A DNA stretch of 38,716 nucleotides from Phascolarctobacterium sp. (GCA_021203775.1 JAJQAO010000032.1:1-38716); one strand, 5' to 3'. Shown: positions 28,252-38,646, numbered from the stretch's first letter. A program made the numbers and translations. Notes: a model not told the origin generated them from the letters alone.

Positions 28252-28557
28252 ATGTCTGATAAATTTAGGGATACATTAACGGATCAACTTGTGGAAGCTG
28301 TGCTAAGCCTGAAGGATAAAGAGCAGTGCTATAACTTTTTCGAGGATATTTGTACTGTCGGTGAAATAAAATCCATGGCGCAGCGGCTGGAAGTGGCGCG
28401 AATGCTTGACGCGGGCTGTATTTATGAAGCCATCGTGGAAAAAACAGGGGCCAGTACGGCAACTATTTCCAGGGTTAAGAGATGTCTGGTTTACGGTGCT
28501 GACGGATATAATTCTGTAATGCCGCTCTTAAGAAAGGGGCCTGGCAAAGATGAATAA
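28252..28557 (+). CDS. yerC: YerC/TrpR-superfamily transcriptional regulator, likely his-operon regulator
   Basis: Trp repressor-like HTH ICTVGEIKSMAQRLEVARMLDAGCIYEAIVEKTGASTATISRVKRCLVYGADGY; ATG 28252 with RBS ggagg; overlaps hisZ. Confidence 0.9.
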   Translation: MSDKFRDTLTDQLVEAVLSLKDKEQCYNFFEDICTVGEIKSMAQRLEVARMLDAGCIYEAIVEKTGASTATISRVKRCLVYGADGYNSVMPLLRKGPGKDE

Positions 28558-29713
28558 AACTTATCAGGTACCTTACGGTACCAAAGATATTCTGCCCGGC
28601 GAAATGAAAATGCGCCGTCGTATTGAAGATGCAATCATACGTGTTTTCGATATGTGGGGTTACGACGAAGTAAAAACGCCTGATTTTGAATATGCCGAGC
28701 TTTTTGAGGCGGCAGGCAAAAGTGGAGATTTTCGCTTTTTTGACCGCCGCAATCACCTTCTTGTACTCAGAAATGATATGACGGCCCCAATAGCGAGGCT
28801 TACGGCAACCAGACTGCAGGGCGGGGAAAAGGTTAAAAGACTGTGCTATCTGGCAAACCTTTACCGGTATGAAGAAATTCAGGAAGGACGCCAATGCGAA
28901 TTTGAGCAGGCAGGGGTAGAGATGTTGGGTGCATCTGGCGCTGCTGCAGATGCTGAGATTATAGTACTGGCTGCAGAAGCGTTTCGTGCCGCGGGACTGG
29001 AAAACTTCTCCTTCAGTTTAGGGCACGTAGGATTTATTGACGGGTTGGCAGAAGAAGCAGGGCTCAGCAACAGAAAAACAGTACAGATAAAAGAATGTCT
29101 GCGCTGTCATGATGCTGTAAAGATACAAGATATTGTTTCCTCCGCGAAGGATATAAAACCGGAAATAAGACAGCTGTTTTCTGATTTCCTTTTTCTGCAG
29201 GGAGGAATCGAACTATTGGAAAAGGTCGGTAGAGTTGTGACCGGTAAAAAATGTCTGGAGGCACTTGATAATCTGAAGCAGATTTACAAACTGGTTGAGG
29301 CTTATGGTACAGCCGACTTTTTGAGATTTGATCTGGGACTGAACAGGTCTCTTGATTATTATACCGGTATGCTTTTTGAAGTATATTTGCCGGAAATGGG
29401 CTTTCCTGCAGCTGGCGGAGGGCGCTATGACAAGATGATGGATAAATTCGGCGTCAGCTGTCCGGCAACGGGATTTGCCATTGGCATTGAAAGACTGATT
29501 CTGTCGCTGGCCCGGCAGGGTAATGCCGTATCAAACAGGAGTTGGGATATATTCGTAGCCTGGCAGGAAGGTAATTTAAAAAAGGCAATAACTGCGGCCT
29601 CAAATTTACGCAAAGAAGGGCACAGCGTAAAACTTGCAGCTGAGGCCATGGGGCAGAAAGAAGCGCTGGAAGCACTAAATGAGAACGGTTGCGCCACACT
29701 CTTTTATGTATGA
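28550..29713 (+). CDS. hisZ: ATP phosphoribosyltransferase regulatory subunit
   Basis: Class II HisRS-like (VPYGTKDILPGEMKMRRRIED, LRNDMTAPIARL, YYTGMLFEVY) but adjacent to a short hisG and lacking the tRNA-binding C-terminus. Confidence 0.93.
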   Translation: MNKTYQVPYGTKDILPGEMKMRRRIEDAIIRVFDMWGYDEVKTPDFEYAELFEAAGKSGDFRFFDRRNHLLVLRNDMTAPIARLTATRLQGGEKVKRLCYLANLYRYEEIQEGRQCEFEQAGVEMLGASGAAADAEIIVLAAEAFRAAGLENFSFSLGHVGFIDGLAEEAGLSNRKTVQIKECLRCHDAVKIQDIVSSAKDIKPEIRQLFSDFLFLQGGIELLEKVGRVVTGKKCLEALDNLKQIYKLVEAYGTADFLRFDLGLNRSLDYYTGMLFEVYLPEMGFPAAGGGRYDKMMDKFGVSCPATGFAIGIERLILSLARQGNAVSNRSWDIFVAWQEGNLKKAITAASNLRKEGHSVKLAAEAMGQKEALEALNENGCATLFYV

Positions 29714-29723
29714 GGATGATATT

Positions 29724-30371
29724 ATGGAGAATTATATTACAATAGCCCTGCCAAAGGGCAAATTATTTAAAACATCTGTGGATATGCTGGCAAAGATAGG
29801 TTATAGCGCCGAAAATGTTACTGAAGATTCACGTAAGCTGGTAATCACAAACGATAAAACCAAAGTGCGCTTCATCATAGCAAAGACCGTGGATGTACCT
29901 ACATATGTTGAATACGGTGCAGCGGATATCGGAATTATCGGTAAGGATGTATTATTGGAAGAAAAAAAGGATGTAGTTGAACTTCTGGATCTGGGCTTCG
30001 GCCGATGCCGATTGATGCTGGCGGTACCTGAGCATATGCAGAAGCCACGTCTTACGGATTATGCACATCTGCGCGTAGCTACAAAATATCCGAACTGCGC
30101 CAAAGGTTATTTCAACAATCTAGGCATACAGACGGAGATCGTGAAACTCAACGGTTCTATCGAACTAGGACCCATCGTCGGACTCAGTGAACTGATTGTC
30201 GATATCGTGGAAACTGGACGCACGCTGAAGGAAAACCACCTAGTGGAAGTGGATTCCATTTTTACAGCTACGGCGAGGTTAATTGCTAACCGTGCAAGCT
30301 TTAAGCTGAAATTTGAACGCCTGCATAAACTTACTGAAGACCTGCGGGCAATACTGGATAAGGGAGAATGA
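29724..30371 (+). CDS. hisG: ATP phosphoribosyltransferase catalytic subunit, short form
   Basis: ITIALPKGKLFKTSVDMLAKIGY..YGAADIGIIGKDVLLEE..VDIVETGRTLKENHL; ATG 29724. Confidence 0.96.
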   Translation: MENYITIALPKGKLFKTSVDMLAKIGYSAENVTEDSRKLVITNDKTKVRFIIAKTVDVPTYVEYGAADIGIIGKDVLLEEKKDVVELLDLGFGRCRLMLAVPEHMQKPRLTDYAHLRVATKYPNCAKGYFNNLGIQTEIVKLNGSIELGPIVGLSELIVDIVETGRTLKENHLVEVDSIFTATARLIANRASFKLKFERLHKLTEDLRAILDKGE

Positions 30372-31717
30372 AAATGCAAATTATTGATGCCAGAGGAATG
30401 GATGCTTGTGAGATAGCATCTTTAATGAAGAAAAAAGCTTTTGATGAATGTGAATTATCCCCGGGCGTGCAGGAAGCCGTTACTGAAATGTTCGGAGAGC
30501 CTCTTACTGCCGCGCAGGTTGTGGATAAAATCGTAAGCGACGTGCGTAAAGACGGAGACAAATTATTTTATTATACAAAACTCATTGACGGGGCAGAACT
30601 GACGGCAGATAATATCCGCGTGGAAGACGAGGAATTTGAAGAGGCTGAAAGGCTGACAGATCCTGAAGTAGTGAAGGCTATAAAACGCGCTATTGCCAAT
30701 GTGACAAGATTTCATGAGGAGCAAATGCCTAAGACCTGGATTACGGAGAGGGACCATGGTGCCCTTCTGGGACAGAAGATTACACCCGTGGATTCTGTAG
30801 GTATTTATGTGCCGGGCGGTACGGCAGCGTATCCGTCGTCAGTAATCATGAATGCATGTCCTGCAAAAGTTGCCGGAGTACCGAAGATCGTAATGGCAGT
30901 TCCGCCAGGAAAAGACGGCAAGATAAACCCATACGTCCTGGTAACGGCAAAACTTATCGGGGTTACGGAAATATATAAAATGGGTGGAGCCCAGGCAGTT
31001 GCCGCTCTGGCATTCGGAACATCCGTAGTGCCGAAGGTGGAAAAAATTACAGGACCCGGAAATATTTTCGTAACTTTGGCAAAGAAGGCAGTTTACGGAC
31101 ACTGTGATATAGATATGCTGGCAGGCCCAAGTGAAATTTTAATAATTGCGGATAACAGTGCAGATCCTGGATATCTGGCGGCGGATCTTTTAAGTCAGGC
31201 AGAACATGATCCCCTTGCTAGTGCCATTTTAGTGACAGACAGTGAGCGGGTTGCAGATTCCGTTGCAAGAGAGATTGAGACACAGCTTGATATGCTGCCG
31301 AGAAAGGAAATTGCATCTGCATCCCTTAAGAATCAGGGCAAGATTATTTTAGCCAAAGATATGGAAACGGTAATTGAAATGGCGAATATTTCGGCACCTG
31401 AACATTTGGAACTCATGACAAAGGAGCAATTCAGTCTGTTGCCATACATAAGAAACGCGGGGGCAATCTTCATGGGAGCATATTCCCCGGAACCTCTGGG
31501 CGATTATTATGCGGGAACGAACCACATTCTGCCTACTGGCGGTACGGCAAGATTCTATTCTGTGCTGAACGTGGAAACATTTATGAAAAAAACGAGTATT
31601 ATCGCCTATACGGCTCCGGCACTTATTGCCGTGGCAAAGGATGTTATAGCCATGGCGGAAGCGGAAGGACTCAGGGCTCACGCCAATGCAATCCTCAAGC
31701 GCATAGAAGGGAAGTGA
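30368..31717 (+). CDS. hisD: Histidinol dehydrogenase
   Basis: VDSVGIYVPGGTAAYPSSVIMNACPAKVAGV, KITGPGNIFV, DMLAGPSEILI, QAEHDP. Confidence 0.97.
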   Translation: MKMQIIDARGMDACEIASLMKKKAFDECELSPGVQEAVTEMFGEPLTAAQVVDKIVSDVRKDGDKLFYYTKLIDGAELTADNIRVEDEEFEEAERLTDPEVVKAIKRAIANVTRFHEEQMPKTWITERDHGALLGQKITPVDSVGIYVPGGTAAYPSSVIMNACPAKVAGVPKIVMAVPPGKDGKINPYVLVTAKLIGVTEIYKMGGAQAVAALAFGTSVVPKVEKITGPGNIFVTLAKKAVYGHCDIDMLAGPSEILIIADNSADPGYLAADLLSQAEHDPLASAILVTDSERVADSVAREIETQLDMLPRKEIASASLKNQGKIILAKDMETVIEMANISAPEHLELMTKEQFSLLPYIRNAGAIFMGAYSPEPLGDYYAGTNHILPTGGTARFYSVLNVETFMKKTSIIAYTAPALIAVAKDVIAMAEAEGLRAHANAILKRIEGK

Positions 31718-31721
31718 TGCG

Positions 31722-32915
31722 ATGGATTTTGTTGCACGGCAAAGTCTCAAAGACATTGAAGAATATAGTGTGGAGCATGTAGCCGCAGATATTATCGTAA
31801 ATGCCAATGAGAACAATTTCCCGATGCCTGAGAAAGTGGCAGCGAAAATAGAAAAGATTACTAAGGATTTTCCTTTCAACAGATATCCGCCAATCAAAGC
31901 TGAGAACCTATGTAAAACTATTGCGGAAGGTCTGGAACTTGATATCGAAAATATCAAGATTGGCAACGGATCCAGTGAACTTCTGCAGACGGCCTGCTAT
32001 GTATTCGGCGGTTTTGGGAAAAAAATTGCCATACCATATCCTTCATTTTCCATGTATGGGGTATATGTCCAGATGTCTGACAGCACTGCAGTACAGTATC
32101 CCTTATCTGATGACGGTTTTCTGGACGCGGACAAACTTATAGCATTCTGCCGGAAAGAGAGACCGGATCTGCTGATTATCTGCAACCCCAATAACCCGAC
32201 CGGTAATTATAATGAGCTTCCAGTAGTCGAAAAAATTATCGGTGCCGTACAATGTCCCGTAATAGTTGATGAAGCATATATGGAATTTGCGGACGGCAAG
32301 GATGTGCCGCCCCTTGACATGAGACCTTTAAGCAAAGTGTGGCTGATAGCAGGATCCACATTAAGTCTGGTAGGCAGCTACAGCAATTTAATGTGTTTCC
32401 GTACTTTTTCCAAAGCCTATGGTCTTGCCGGGCTGCGCTGCGGTTATGCCGCAGGTGCCGCACAGCTTATAAAACTTTTGGGCAAGGCACTGCTGCCATA
32501 TAACGTAAATGCATATTCACTGATGGCGGCAAAAGTGGTTTATGAAAATAAAGCGCTGTATAAGACCATGGTTAAAACCATCAGAAAAGAGCGCGATAAG
32601 ATGGCAGGTTTTTTGCGTAAACTTGGTTTTCGCGTCTGGCCGTCAGCTACTAATTTTCTTATGTTCTGTGCACATGGGTTCTTAAGGGAAAAACTGGCAG
32701 CCGCCTACGGCAAAAAATATGGGGAACATCTCCCCGATGCAGTGGCCAGCGGAAAAATGTTGTACAGATATTTTCTGGAGAACGGTATCCTGACGCGTGA
32801 TTATACCACACATCCTTATCTGACGGGCTGCCTGAGGGTTACCGTAGGAAGGCCTGAAGAAAATAAAATCATTCTGGAGAAACTTGCCGCATTAAATACG
32901 GAGGTGCGATCATGA
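31722..32915 (+). CDS. hisC: Histidinol-phosphate aminotransferase
   Basis: NANENNFPMP, ICNPNNPTGNY, DEAYMEF, FRTFSKAYGLAGLRCGY. Confidence 0.95.
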   Translation: MDFVARQSLKDIEEYSVEHVAADIIVNANENNFPMPEKVAAKIEKITKDFPFNRYPPIKAENLCKTIAEGLELDIENIKIGNGSSELLQTACYVFGGFGKKIAIPYPSFSMYGVYVQMSDSTAVQYPLSDDGFLDADKLIAFCRKERPDLLIICNPNNPTGNYNELPVVEKIIGAVQCPVIVDEAYMEFADGKDVPPLDMRPLSKVWLIAGSTLSLVGSYSNLMCFRTFSKAYGLAGLRCGYAAGAAQLIKLLGKALLPYNVNAYSLMAAKVVYENKALYKTMVKTIRKERDKMAGFLRKLGFRVWPSATNFLMFCAHGFLREKLAAAYGKKYGEHLPDAVASGKMLYRYFLENGILTRDYTTHPYLTGCLRVTVGRPEENKIILEKLAALNTEVRS

Positions 32916-33496
32916 GAAACGGTGTATGTGAAAGAGAAACCCTGGAAACAAAAATAAGTGTTACATGGGAGCTTGATGGGAGCGGTAATGCCGATATAAA
33001 AACGGGTATTGGCTACTTCGATCACATGCTCACCCTTTTAACCAAGCACAGCTTTACTGATCTTAAACTTAAAGCAACGGGGGATTTGGAGGTGGACGGT
33101 CACCACACGGTGGAAGACTGCGGGCTTGTGTTGGGCAGGGCGCTGAAAGACGCTTTAGGCGATAAAGCGGGGATTCACCGCTACGGAACATGCTTTATGC
33201 CGATGGACGAGACCCTGGTGCAGGTGGTTATGGATTTTTCAGGGCGCCCCCTCTTGGTATTTGAAGGCGATGTGCCCAAGGTACAGCTTGGAATGTATGA
33301 TGCAGAACTGACGGAGGAATTTTTCCGTGCTCTGGCAGCAGAAGCTGGACTCACTCTGCACATCAGGATAATATACGGTAAAAATACGCACCATATTATA
33401 GAAGCAATTTTTAAAGGTTTTGCCCGTGCCCTTTCTGAAGCAGTTGCCATTGACGGGCGTGTGAAAGGCATTATGAGCAGCAAAGGTGTATTATGA
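32912..33496 (+). CDS. hisB: Imidazoleglycerol-phosphate dehydratase
   Basis: TGIGYFDHMLTLLTKHSFTDLKLKATGDLEVDGHHTVEDCGLVLGRAL; monofunctional. Confidence 0.97.
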   Translation: MRNGVCERETLETKISVTWELDGSGNADIKTGIGYFDHMLTLLTKHSFTDLKLKATGDLEVDGHHTVEDCGLVLGRALKDALGDKAGIHRYGTCFMPMDETLVQVVMDFSGRPLLVFEGDVPKVQLGMYDAELTEEFFRALAAEAGLTLHIRIIYGKNTHHIIEAIFKGFARALSEAVAIDGRVKGIMSSKGVL

Positions 33497-34104
33497 GCGA
33501 CAAGATAGTAATAGTTGATTACGGCATGGGCAATCTCCACAGCGTCAATAAGGCAGTTTCTGCCGTTGGTGGAGAACCTGTGGTTACAAGTGATAAAAAG
33601 ATAATTGCTGCCGCGGGAAAAATCATTTTACCGGGAGTTGGTGCATTCGGTGACTGTATGGCAAATATGGAACGCTTTGACCTGGTATCCGTAATTAAGG
33701 ATGTTATGGACAGTGGGCGGCCTTTTCTGGGGATCTGCCTTGGACTCCAGATGCTGTTTGAAGGCAGTGATGAAGCCCCAGGGGTAAAGGGACTCGGCTA
33801 TTTTAAAGGATACGTAAAATATATTGCGGTTAATGACAAAATACCCCATATGGGCTGGAATCAGCTGATATTAAAAAGCCCGTCACCGATTATGAAGAAT
33901 GCTGGAGGGGAGTATGTCTATTTCGTCCATAGTTACCATGCTGAGCCTGAAGACAAATCCATCATTACATCCGTATGCAATTACGGTAAAGAACTGACTG
34001 CATCCATAGGACGTAATAATGTACAGGCAGTCCAGTTTCATCCGGAAAAATCCAGCAGGACGGGACTAGCGATTTTAAAATCGTTTAAGGAGTGGCGGTT
34101 ATGA
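33493..34104 (+). CDS. hisH: Imidazole glycerol phosphate synthase glutaminase subunit
   Basis: IVDYGMGNLHSV, LPGVGAFGDCM, LGICLGLQMLFEGS, QFHPEKS. Confidence 0.97.
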   Translation: MSDKIVIVDYGMGNLHSVNKAVSAVGGEPVVTSDKKIIAAAGKIILPGVGAFGDCMANMERFDLVSVIKDVMDSGRPFLGICLGLQMLFEGSDEAPGVKGLGYFKGYVKYIAVNDKIPHMGWNQLILKSPSPIMKNAGGEYVYFVHSYHAEPEDKSIITSVCNYGKELTASIGRNNVQAVQFHPEKSSRTGLAILKSFKEWRL

Positions 34105-34835
34105 TTATATATCCAGCAATAGATATAAGGGGCGGACGCTGCGTGCGGCTGACTGAAGGAAGATTTGACAAGGAAACGGTCTTTGCTGATGATCCGGCCG
34201 AAATGGCCGTAAAATGGGCTGAATGCGGCGCGAGATATCTGCATCTTGTCGATCTTGACGGTGCACTTGCCGGCGAAAGCAGGAACCTTGAAGTCATAAA
34301 AAGGATTCTTGCGGCTACGGCGATACCGGTGCAGCTTGGCGGAGGAATCCGCACGATGGAAAACATTTCCCGGTTACTGGAGATAGGAGTAAGCCGCGTT
34401 ATTTTAGGCAGCGCGGCAGTAAAAAATCCATCACTTATAGAAGAGGCATGTAAAAAATATCCTTACCAGATAGCCGTTGGCATTGATGCAAAAAACGGTG
34501 ACGTGGCCATTGAAGGCTGGGAAAAGGGCAGCGGCATGGGCGCCATAGAGCTGGCAAAAAAAATGGCATGTTACGGCGTTGATAAAATTATTTTTACCGA
34601 TATCAGCCGTGATGGCATGCTGACCGGGGTCAATGCTGAAGCAACGGCGGAACTGGCTGAAGCCGCAAAGGTGGATGTGATAGCATCAGGCGGGATAGCA
34701 TCCCTTGATGACATAAAAAAACTCCTTAAATACAAAGGTATTTCAGGATGTATTATTGGAAAAGCCATTTATACGGGGGCTATTGATTTAAAAGCGGCAC
34801 TCAGACTGGCTGAGGAGGAAGATAATGCACACTAA
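34101..34835 (+). CDS. hisA: Phosphoribosylformimino-AICAR ribotide isomerase
   Basis: [44 protein letters not shown]. Confidence 0.97.
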   Translation: MIIYPAIDIRGGRCVRLTEGRFDKETVFADDPAEMAVKWAECGARYLHLVDLDGALAGESRNLEVIKRILAATAIPVQLGGGIRTMENISRLLEIGVSRVILGSAAVKNPSLIEEACKKYPYQIAVGIDAKNGDVAIEGWEKGSGMGAIELAKKMACYGVDKIIFTDISRDGMLTGVNAEATAELAEAAKVDVIASGGIASLDDIKKLLKYKGISGCIIGKAIYTGAIDLKAALRLAEEEDNAH

Positions 34836-35583
34836 AAGAATCATTCCCTGCCTTGACGTAAAAGAAGGACGTGTAGTAAAGGGAACCAATTTTGTGGGAC
34901 TGCGTGATGCGGGGGACCCTGTAGAACGGGCGGCAGCTTACGACGTAGAAGGTGCGGATGAACTGGTATTTCTGGACATTAACGCTTCATATGAAGGACG
35001 CAAGGCGATGCTGGATGTCATAAGAAGGACAGCAGGCGAAGTTTTTATGCCGCTTACTGTCGGCGGCGGCATAAGCACCGTGGATGATATAAGGAACGCC
35101 CTGCGGGCAGGGGCCGATAAGACATCGGTTAATTCGGCAGCGGTGAAAAACCCGAATTTAATTGCAGAAGGGGCCCGGTTATTCGGAAGCCAATGTATCG
35201 TGCTGGCACTGGATGCCCATATCTGCGGTGATAATAAATGGGAAGTATATGTGGAAGGCGGGCGCAAACCTACCGGGATAGACGCTGTGGAATGGGCAAA
35301 GCGCGCAGTGGATTTGGGAGCCGGGGAAATACTTTTAACAAGCATGGATGCTGACGGCACCAAAGCAGGATATGACATTCCCCTGACAAAAGCCATAAGC
35401 AGTGTGGTAAATGTCCCCGTTATCGCATCAGGCGGAGCGGGAAAACTGGAAGATTTTTATGAAGTCTTGGCAGAAGGCGGTGCCGATGCGGTACTTGCGG
35501 CATCCGTTTTTCACTATAAAACTTTTACCATAAAACAGGTGAAGGAATATCTGAAAGGGAAAGGCATTGAGGTGAGGTTATAA
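34825..35583 (+). CDS. hisF: Imidazole glycerol phosphate synthase cyclase subunit
   Basis: [50 protein letters not shown]. Confidence 0.98.
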   Translation: MHTKRIIPCLDVKEGRVVKGTNFVGLRDAGDPVERAAAYDVEGADELVFLDINASYEGRKAMLDVIRRTAGEVFMPLTVGGGISTVDDIRNALRAGADKTSVNSAAVKNPNLIAEGARLFGSQCIVLALDAHICGDNKWEVYVEGGRKPTGIDAVEWAKRAVDLGAGEILLTSMDADGTKAGYDIPLTKAISSVVNVPVIASGGAGKLEDFYEVLAEGGADAVLAASVFHYKTFTIKQVKEYLKGKGIEVRL

Positions 35584-36242
35584 TGCAGATAGATTTTGCA
35601 AAGATTAAATTTGATGAAAAAGGACTGGTTCCCGCAATAGTGCAGGATATCAGGACGGGTGCCGTACTGATGCTGGCCTATATGAACGGGGAATCTTTAG
35701 CCCGCACGGCGGAAACAGGCTATACATGGTTTTGGAGCCGCAGCCGGAAGGAGCTGTGGAATAAAGGTGCCACCAGCGGCAATGTGCAGAAAGTCGTAAG
35801 CATTACATATGACTGTGACGGGGATGCCCTTCTGGTTGAAGTTGAACAGACAGGCAATGCCTGTCATACGGGTGCGTATTCATGTTTCCAGAATCCCCTG
35901 TGGCGGAGGGATAATACTCCTGTTCCAGAAATGGACGGAATTCCGGGCATTTTAGCCGAGCTTTACAGGGTTATTCAGGAAAAACGTGAAAACGGCGGCG
36001 AAAAATCCTACACTAAATATCTTTTTATGTCAGGACAGGATAAGATTCTGAAAAAAGTGGGCGAAGAAGCGGCGGAGACTATCATAGCATCAAAAAATAA
36101 CAGCAAGGATGAAGTGCTTTATGAAATGTCAGATCTCTGGTATCACTGTCTGGTGCTTTTGGCTTACCATAATATCACTCCAGGAGAATTGCTCTATGAA
36201 TTAGGCGGACGCAGGGGAAAAGAAAACAATAGCAAATATTGA
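35583..36242 (+). CDS. hisI: Bifunctional phosphoribosyl-AMP cyclohydrolase / phosphoribosyl-ATP pyrophosphatase
   Basis: [59 protein letters not shown] and C-terminal His[17 protein letters not shown]. Confidence 0.96.
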   Translation: MQIDFAKIKFDEKGLVPAIVQDIRTGAVLMLAYMNGESLARTAETGYTWFWSRSRKELWNKGATSGNVQKVVSITYDCDGDALLVEVEQTGNACHTGAYSCFQNPLWRRDNTPVPEMDGIPGILAELYRVIQEKRENGGEKSYTKYLFMSGQDKILKKVGEEAAETIIASKNNSKDEVLYEMSDLWYHCLVLLAYHNITPGELLYELGGRRGKENNSKY

Positions 36243-36298
36243 ACACTAAAATAAAATACCCTTAAAGCTGTTACTTTAAGGGTATTTTTATTAGTGTT
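36242..36298. terminator. Intrinsic terminator at end of his operon (bidirectional)
   Basis: AAAATACCCTTAAAG / CTTTAAGGGTATTTT, extended by outer arms AACACTAA / TTAGTGTT. Confidence 0.93.
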
Positions 36299-36305
36299 AT
36301 TTTAT

Positions 36306-36854
36306 TTAGATAACTTTTAAAGTACAATGAGGAGTACTTAATGGATTCCAATCTTCAAAATAATTAGCTGCTGTCGATACCATGTCGATTAAATCGTATC
36401 CGCGCCTGATAACTATTTCTTCGGAAAATGGGACAGATTCTTTTTCAAATGAAATTTGCCGTTCTCCTAAATTAAAAATGATAGCTCTAGTAAGCCAGAC
36501 ATCGTACGTCAAGATATCATTCTTAATTAATTGTTGGTTTTCGTTCACTAACAAAATGCTTTTAATAGGTTCCATGACTGGCGTATCAATTTGTTCTACG
36601 TCTACAAAAGCAGATACGATGTCTGAATCTTTTGCATGAGAAAATTTACATACGGCATAATCATCCCAATCGCCAAAGTAGTCTATCGGTTCCTGAATAT
36701 TCGTAATGGAATATACTTTCCCCCCTATATATAATCCAACAATCTGCGTAACAGATGGCTTAAATTTAAAGTAATCTGCACGATATTTTTCAAAAGTAGC
36801 ATTTATCATTCCTTTGAAGATTTTTTCATCGAATCTCATATCAATTTTTTTCAT
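36306..36854 (-). CDS. Hypothetical protein, family not recognised
   Basis: Complete 182-aa ORF with ATG after minus-strand RBS aaaggagaaaa; acidic and aromatic-rich; own terminator. Confidence 0.75.
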   Translation of the reverse strand: MKKIDMRFDEKIFKGMINATFEKYRADYFKFKPSVTQIVGLYIGGKVYSITNIQEPIDYFGDWDDYAVCKFSHAKDSDIVSAFVDVEQIDTPVMEPIKSILLVNENQQLIKNDILTYDVWLTRAIIFNLGERQISFEKESVPFSEEIVIRRGYDLIDMVSTAANYFEDWNPLSTPHCTLKVI

Positions 36855-37079
36855 TATTTTCTCCTTTAATAAAATGGATTTTATTGTTTATTTCGTTATT
36901 ACCCTGATTATAAAAGCAATCTTAACAAATATCAATACGGGTAAAGTCTATAAATACGTGAGTTAGACTAATTATGACCATTTTCAAAAAAGATTATATT
37001 TATTGTGACATACATAATAAAAGAGTGTTATAATAAAAAAGTACGTTATTTCAGTATAATCAATTATGGAGGGAATATA

Positions 37080-38639
37080 ATGGCACTTACGAAATTACGC
37101 AAGGAAATCGATGAGGCCGTAAAGACCCCGATATTTAACCTTTCAAGTGAAGAATTGGTTAAGGAAGCCCTGAAGAATGAAGAGGGAATACTTTCAAACA
37201 CTGGTGCATTGTGCGTTTTTACAGGAAAACACACGGGACGTTCGCCTCAAGACAAATTTTTTGTCGACGATGAAGTTACCCATGACGAAATCTGCTGGGC
37301 GAATAATCAGGCCTGCACCCATGAGACCTTTGAAAAACTCTATAAAAAGATGCTGGCTTACGCCGGGGAACATAAGATGTATGTTACGGACGTTTATGCC
37401 GGTGCTGACAAAGAGTACCGCATACCGGTGCGTTTTGTTAACGAACTTGCCTGGCAGCAGCTGTTTGTAAAAAATCTCCTGATCAGCGATGAAGAAGTAC
37501 CTGCCGATGCGGAAGGGTTTACGGTTCTCTCCATGCCTTCTGTGCTGGCCGATCCCAAAGAAGACGGGACAAATTCCGAGACATTCATTATTTTGAATTT
37601 AACGGAAAAAGTCATATTGGTTGGCGGCGGCCGTTATGCAGGTGAACTGAAAAAAGGCATTTTTACCGTAATGAATTACCTTCTGCCAAAACGCGGGGTT
37701 TTTTCCATGCACTGTTCCGCAAATATTGGTAAAAACGGGGATTCGGCACTGTTCTTCGGACTTTCTGGTACGGGAAAGACCACACTGTCTGCTGATGAAA
37801 GACGCTATCTTGTGGGCGATGATGAACACGGCTGGAGCGATAAAGGCATTTTTAATATCGAAGGAGGATGCTATGCCAAGTGCATAGGTCTGATGGAAAA
37901 AGCGGAACCCCAGATTTATCGCGCTATTAGAGAAAATGCGGTTTTGGAAAACGTGGTTCTGGATGATAACGGCAATCCTGATTATGCTGATTCATCAATA
38001 ACTGAAAATACCCGTGCGGGATATTCCCTTAGTCATATTGATAACGCTGCTTTTCCCAGTGTTGCAGGACATCCGAAAACTATTATTTTCCTGACTGCAG
38101 ATGCATTTGGTGTTCTGCCTCCGGTGGCAAAACTGTCAACGGAACAGGCCATGTATCATTACCTGGCAGGTTACACCAGTAAACTTGCCGGGACGGAAAG
38201 AGGAATAACAGAACCTCAGGCTACGTTTTCCATTGGTTTTGGAGAGCCGTTTCTGCCTCTGCCACCACTGACCTATGCGAAAATGCTGGGAGCAAATATT
38301 GATAAACATGCAGTGGATGTTTACCTGGTGAACACCGGCTGGTGCGGCGGGCCTTACGGTACTGGCAGTCGCATAAAACTTAAATACACCCGGGCAATTG
38401 TAGATGCCATTCTTGACGGAAGTTTGAAGAAACAGGATATGAAGAAATTTCCAATTTTTGAATTCCAGGTCCCCGTCCATTGCGCAGACGTGCCGGATGA
38501 ACTCTTTGACCCCACCTGGAGCGATAAGGAAGCGTATGATAGGCAGCTGCATAAACTGGCAGGATTGTTTAACGAGAACAATAAAAAATTTGCTGGATTG
38601 ATGGAAAAAGACATTTTAGATGCCGGACCCAATCTTTAA
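37080..38639 (+). CDS. pckA: Phosphoenolpyruvate carboxykinase (ATP)
   Basis: TGRSPQDKFFVDD, GLSGTGKTTLSAD, DDEHGW, NTGWCGGPYGTGSRIKLKYTRAI; ATG 37080 after RBS ggaggg. Confidence 0.97.
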   Translation: MALTKLRKEIDEAVKTPIFNLSSEELVKEALKNEEGILSNTGALCVFTGKHTGRSPQDKFFVDDEVTHDEICWANNQACTHETFEKLYKKMLAYAGEHKMYVTDVYAGADKEYRIPVRFVNELAWQQLFVKNLLISDEEVPADAEGFTVLSMPSVLADPKEDGTNSETFIILNLTEKVILVGGGRYAGELKKGIFTVMNYLLPKRGVFSMHCSANIGKNGDSALFFGLSGTGKTTLSADERRYLVGDDEHGWSDKGIFNIEGGCYAKCIGLMEKAEPQIYRAIRENAVLENVVLDDNGNPDYADSSITENTRAGYSLSHIDNAAFPSVAGHPKTIIFLTADAFGVLPPVAKLSTEQAMYHYLAGYTSKLAGTERGITEPQATFSIGFGEPFLPLPPLTYAKMLGANIDKHAVDVYLVNTGWCGGPYGTGSRIKLKYTRAIVDAILDGSLKKQDMKKFPIFEFQVPVHCADVPDELFDPTWSDKEAYDRQLHKLAGLFNENNKKFAGLMEKDILDAGPNL

Positions 38640-38646
38640 CAATTAC

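Noticed and set aside
28550-29713. Histidyl-tRNA synthetase
   Set aside because: Lacks the C-terminal anticodon-binding domain and is directly followed by a short-form hisG, so HisZ is the better call.
34938-35396. 152-aa minus ORF antisense to hisF
   Set aside because: Fully inside hisF, Ser/Pro/Ala-rich antisense artefact.
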